Shown: one piece after another, positions 4,320 to 5,017 of the stretch
How positions within the stretch are numbered: position 1 is the stretch's first letter
Layout: every line of letters begins with the position of its first letter
Source: Deltaproteobacteria bacterium
GTDB taxonomy: Bacteria > Myxococcota > XYA12-FULL-58-9 > JAUUZB01
DNA: 5,017 nt
Assembly: GCA_030590185.1 (NCBI GenBank)
Contig: JAUUZB010000432.1
Span: 1-5,017, forward strand
Direction: 5' to 3'
Notes under the pieces: model-generated
The model's input: only the letters and a program-made list of their open reading frames with translations
What the model was told of the DNA's origin: nothing
Database searches by the model: none
Program-made: the position numbers and the translations under genes

Positions 4320-5017
4320 AGCTTGACGCCCTCGACGACGCGCGGGATCTCGCAGGCGGGAAAAAGGGTGACCGGGGAGATGGTGTAGGTGCCGGTGAAG
4401 GTCGTCTCGCTGTCAAAGGTGCCGGCGATGGTTTGGGTGATGTCGACCACCACGCCCGAGGTGTAGGAGGTGGTGAAGTCGGCGCCGCTGAGGGTACCGT
4501 CATAGGTGGCCTGGGGGTCACCGCCGAGCATCTCGGTGATGGAGATGGTGCCGGCCCCCGCGTCCGCCGTGATCTCGAGTTGGGAGGCCTGGAAGCCGCA
4601 GACGCCGATGCCGCTGGGGTCCACCGGCTCCCCCGCGGCCAGGGCCCAATTCCAGGTGCCGCTGTAGTCGACCACGCCGCCCTCGGGCTCCACCGCGATG
4701 TCGCGATAGGCGCTGCCCTCATCGCCACCGTCGTCGCCCACGGTCAGGGTGACCCGGAAGGTTCGTTGGGCCGTGGTTTGGTTGACGAAGATGTGGCTGA
4801 CGAGGTTGGTGCCGTCGGCCTGCACCGATCCCCCGGCGACGGGGCTGCCGTCTCCGAAGCTCCAGCTCCAAGAGGTGACGGTTCCGTCGGCGTCGGTGGC
4901 CACACCTGTGAAATCAACCTCGACCCCCGAGTCGATCAGCGTGGGGGGCGCCACGTCGATGGCCGCGCCCCAGACCGCGACCACGGGGGGCTGGTTGGTG
5001 ATGGACTCGAGGACCAG
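4316..5017 (-). CDS. PKD-domain protein with beta-rich C-terminus, 5' partial
   Basis: 233 codons are visible and the frame is open to the right edge. A GTG at 4984 could start it, but the codons before it read LESITNQPPV, a typical linker into a PKD domain, and no signal peptide follows the GTG, so the gene very probably begins outside the window. Numbering from that GTG: a PKD domain at about 1-99 with WSFGDGS at 41-47, then a C-terminal domain at about 104-222 starting DYSGTWNW (107-114). That domain consists of short strands rich in Thr, Gly and Ser, with TFTGTYTI at 195-202 and two cysteines (129, 211) placed for a disulfide. It looks like the lipocalin-like, beta-sandwich-type domains often found at the end of secreted bacterial proteins; no finer call is possible. 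It overlaps the lipoprotein gene by 4 bp, so both are one operon and probably act at the same site. Confidence 0.82.
   Translation of the reverse strand: MVLESITNQPPVVAVWGAAIDVAPPTLIDSGVEVDFTGVATDADGTVTSWSWSFGDGSPVAGGSVQADGTNLVSHIFVNQTTAQRTFRVTLTVGDDGGDEGSAYRDIAVEPEGGVVDYSGTWNWALAAGEPVDPSGIGVCGFQASQLEITADAGAGTISITEMLGGDPQATYDGTLSGADFTTSYTSGVVVDITQTIAGTFDSETTFTGTYTISPVTLFPACEIPRVVEGVKL
4329..4333 (-). promoter_or_regulatory. ribosome-binding site of the lipoprotein gene
   Basis: GAGGG on the minus strand, 9 bp before the GTG at 4319, inside the last codons of the upstream PKD gene. Together with the GTGA overlap it supports the GTG as the true start, which also gives a signal peptide of normal length, and it suggests coupled translation. 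Confidence 0.55.
4576..4590. repeat. 15-bp exact direct repeat, copy 2
   Basis: CGAGTTGGGAGGCCT, identical to bases 1366-1380. This copy is antisense to codons for ASQLE in the C-terminal domain of the partial PKD gene, so the two copies do not share a protein meaning. Confidence 0.5.

Noticed and set aside
3342..4388. Long open frame (348 codons) on the plus strand, opposite the PKD lipoprotein gene
   Set aside because: It is a low-complexity Gly/Ala/Val/Asp product with the repeat EAPVVG[HD]D, which is just the antisense reading of the two WSFGD PKD motifs. The minus-strand reading has a signal peptide and two domains.
3835..4865. CCGAAGCTCCAG three times (3835-3846, 4093-4104, 4854-4865)
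   Set aside because: Each is the reverse complement of the codons for the WSFG core of a PKD domain, so it reflects protein homology and codon preference and not a DNA element.

Overview
This is a GC-rich bacterial window with compact gene packing, GTG and ATG starts, and two genes that look leaderless. A PKD-domain lipoprotein, a LuxR-type regulator paired with a lone receiver, a possible DUF2378-like protein and a possible Coa1-like protein together suggest a Myxococcota or other deltaproteobacterial-type organism, perhaps from the environment. That is inference from gene content; no marker gene is present. I see no mobile element, CRISPR array, tRNA or rRNA.

Layout. Left, plus strand: the 3' part of an alpha/beta hydrolase gene (2-709, open at the left edge), then a gene of uncertain family (756-1382) with a well-spaced promoter whose predicted start site falls on its ATG. 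Centre, minus strand: a two-gene response-regulator operon, a NarL/LuxR-type regulator (1831-2502) followed 10 bp later by a lone receiver-domain protein (1398-1820). No histidine kinase is visible. The lone receiver gene converges on the 756-1382 gene with only a 15-bp gap. A 227-bp intergenic region (2503-2729) holds two short inverted repeats.

Right, minus strand: a single-pass membrane protein with a possible Coa1-like domain (2730-3245), preceded by a -10-like hexamer at leaderless distance and a perfect 14-bp palindrome. Upstream of it lie two overlapping genes for PKD-domain surface proteins. One is a two-PKD lipoprotein with a cysteine-rich C-terminus (3303-4319). The other is a one-PKD protein with a beta-rich C-terminus (4316-5017, open at the right edge). 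They overlap by 4 bp (GTGA) and are probably translationally coupled.

I found no clear evidence of a previously undescribed multi-gene system. The best leads are a G9 tract at the end of the receiver part of the LuxR-type regulator, where a slip of one base in either direction gives a receiver-only product; the palindrome next to a leaderless promoter; and the PKD gene pair with uncharacterised C-terminal domains.
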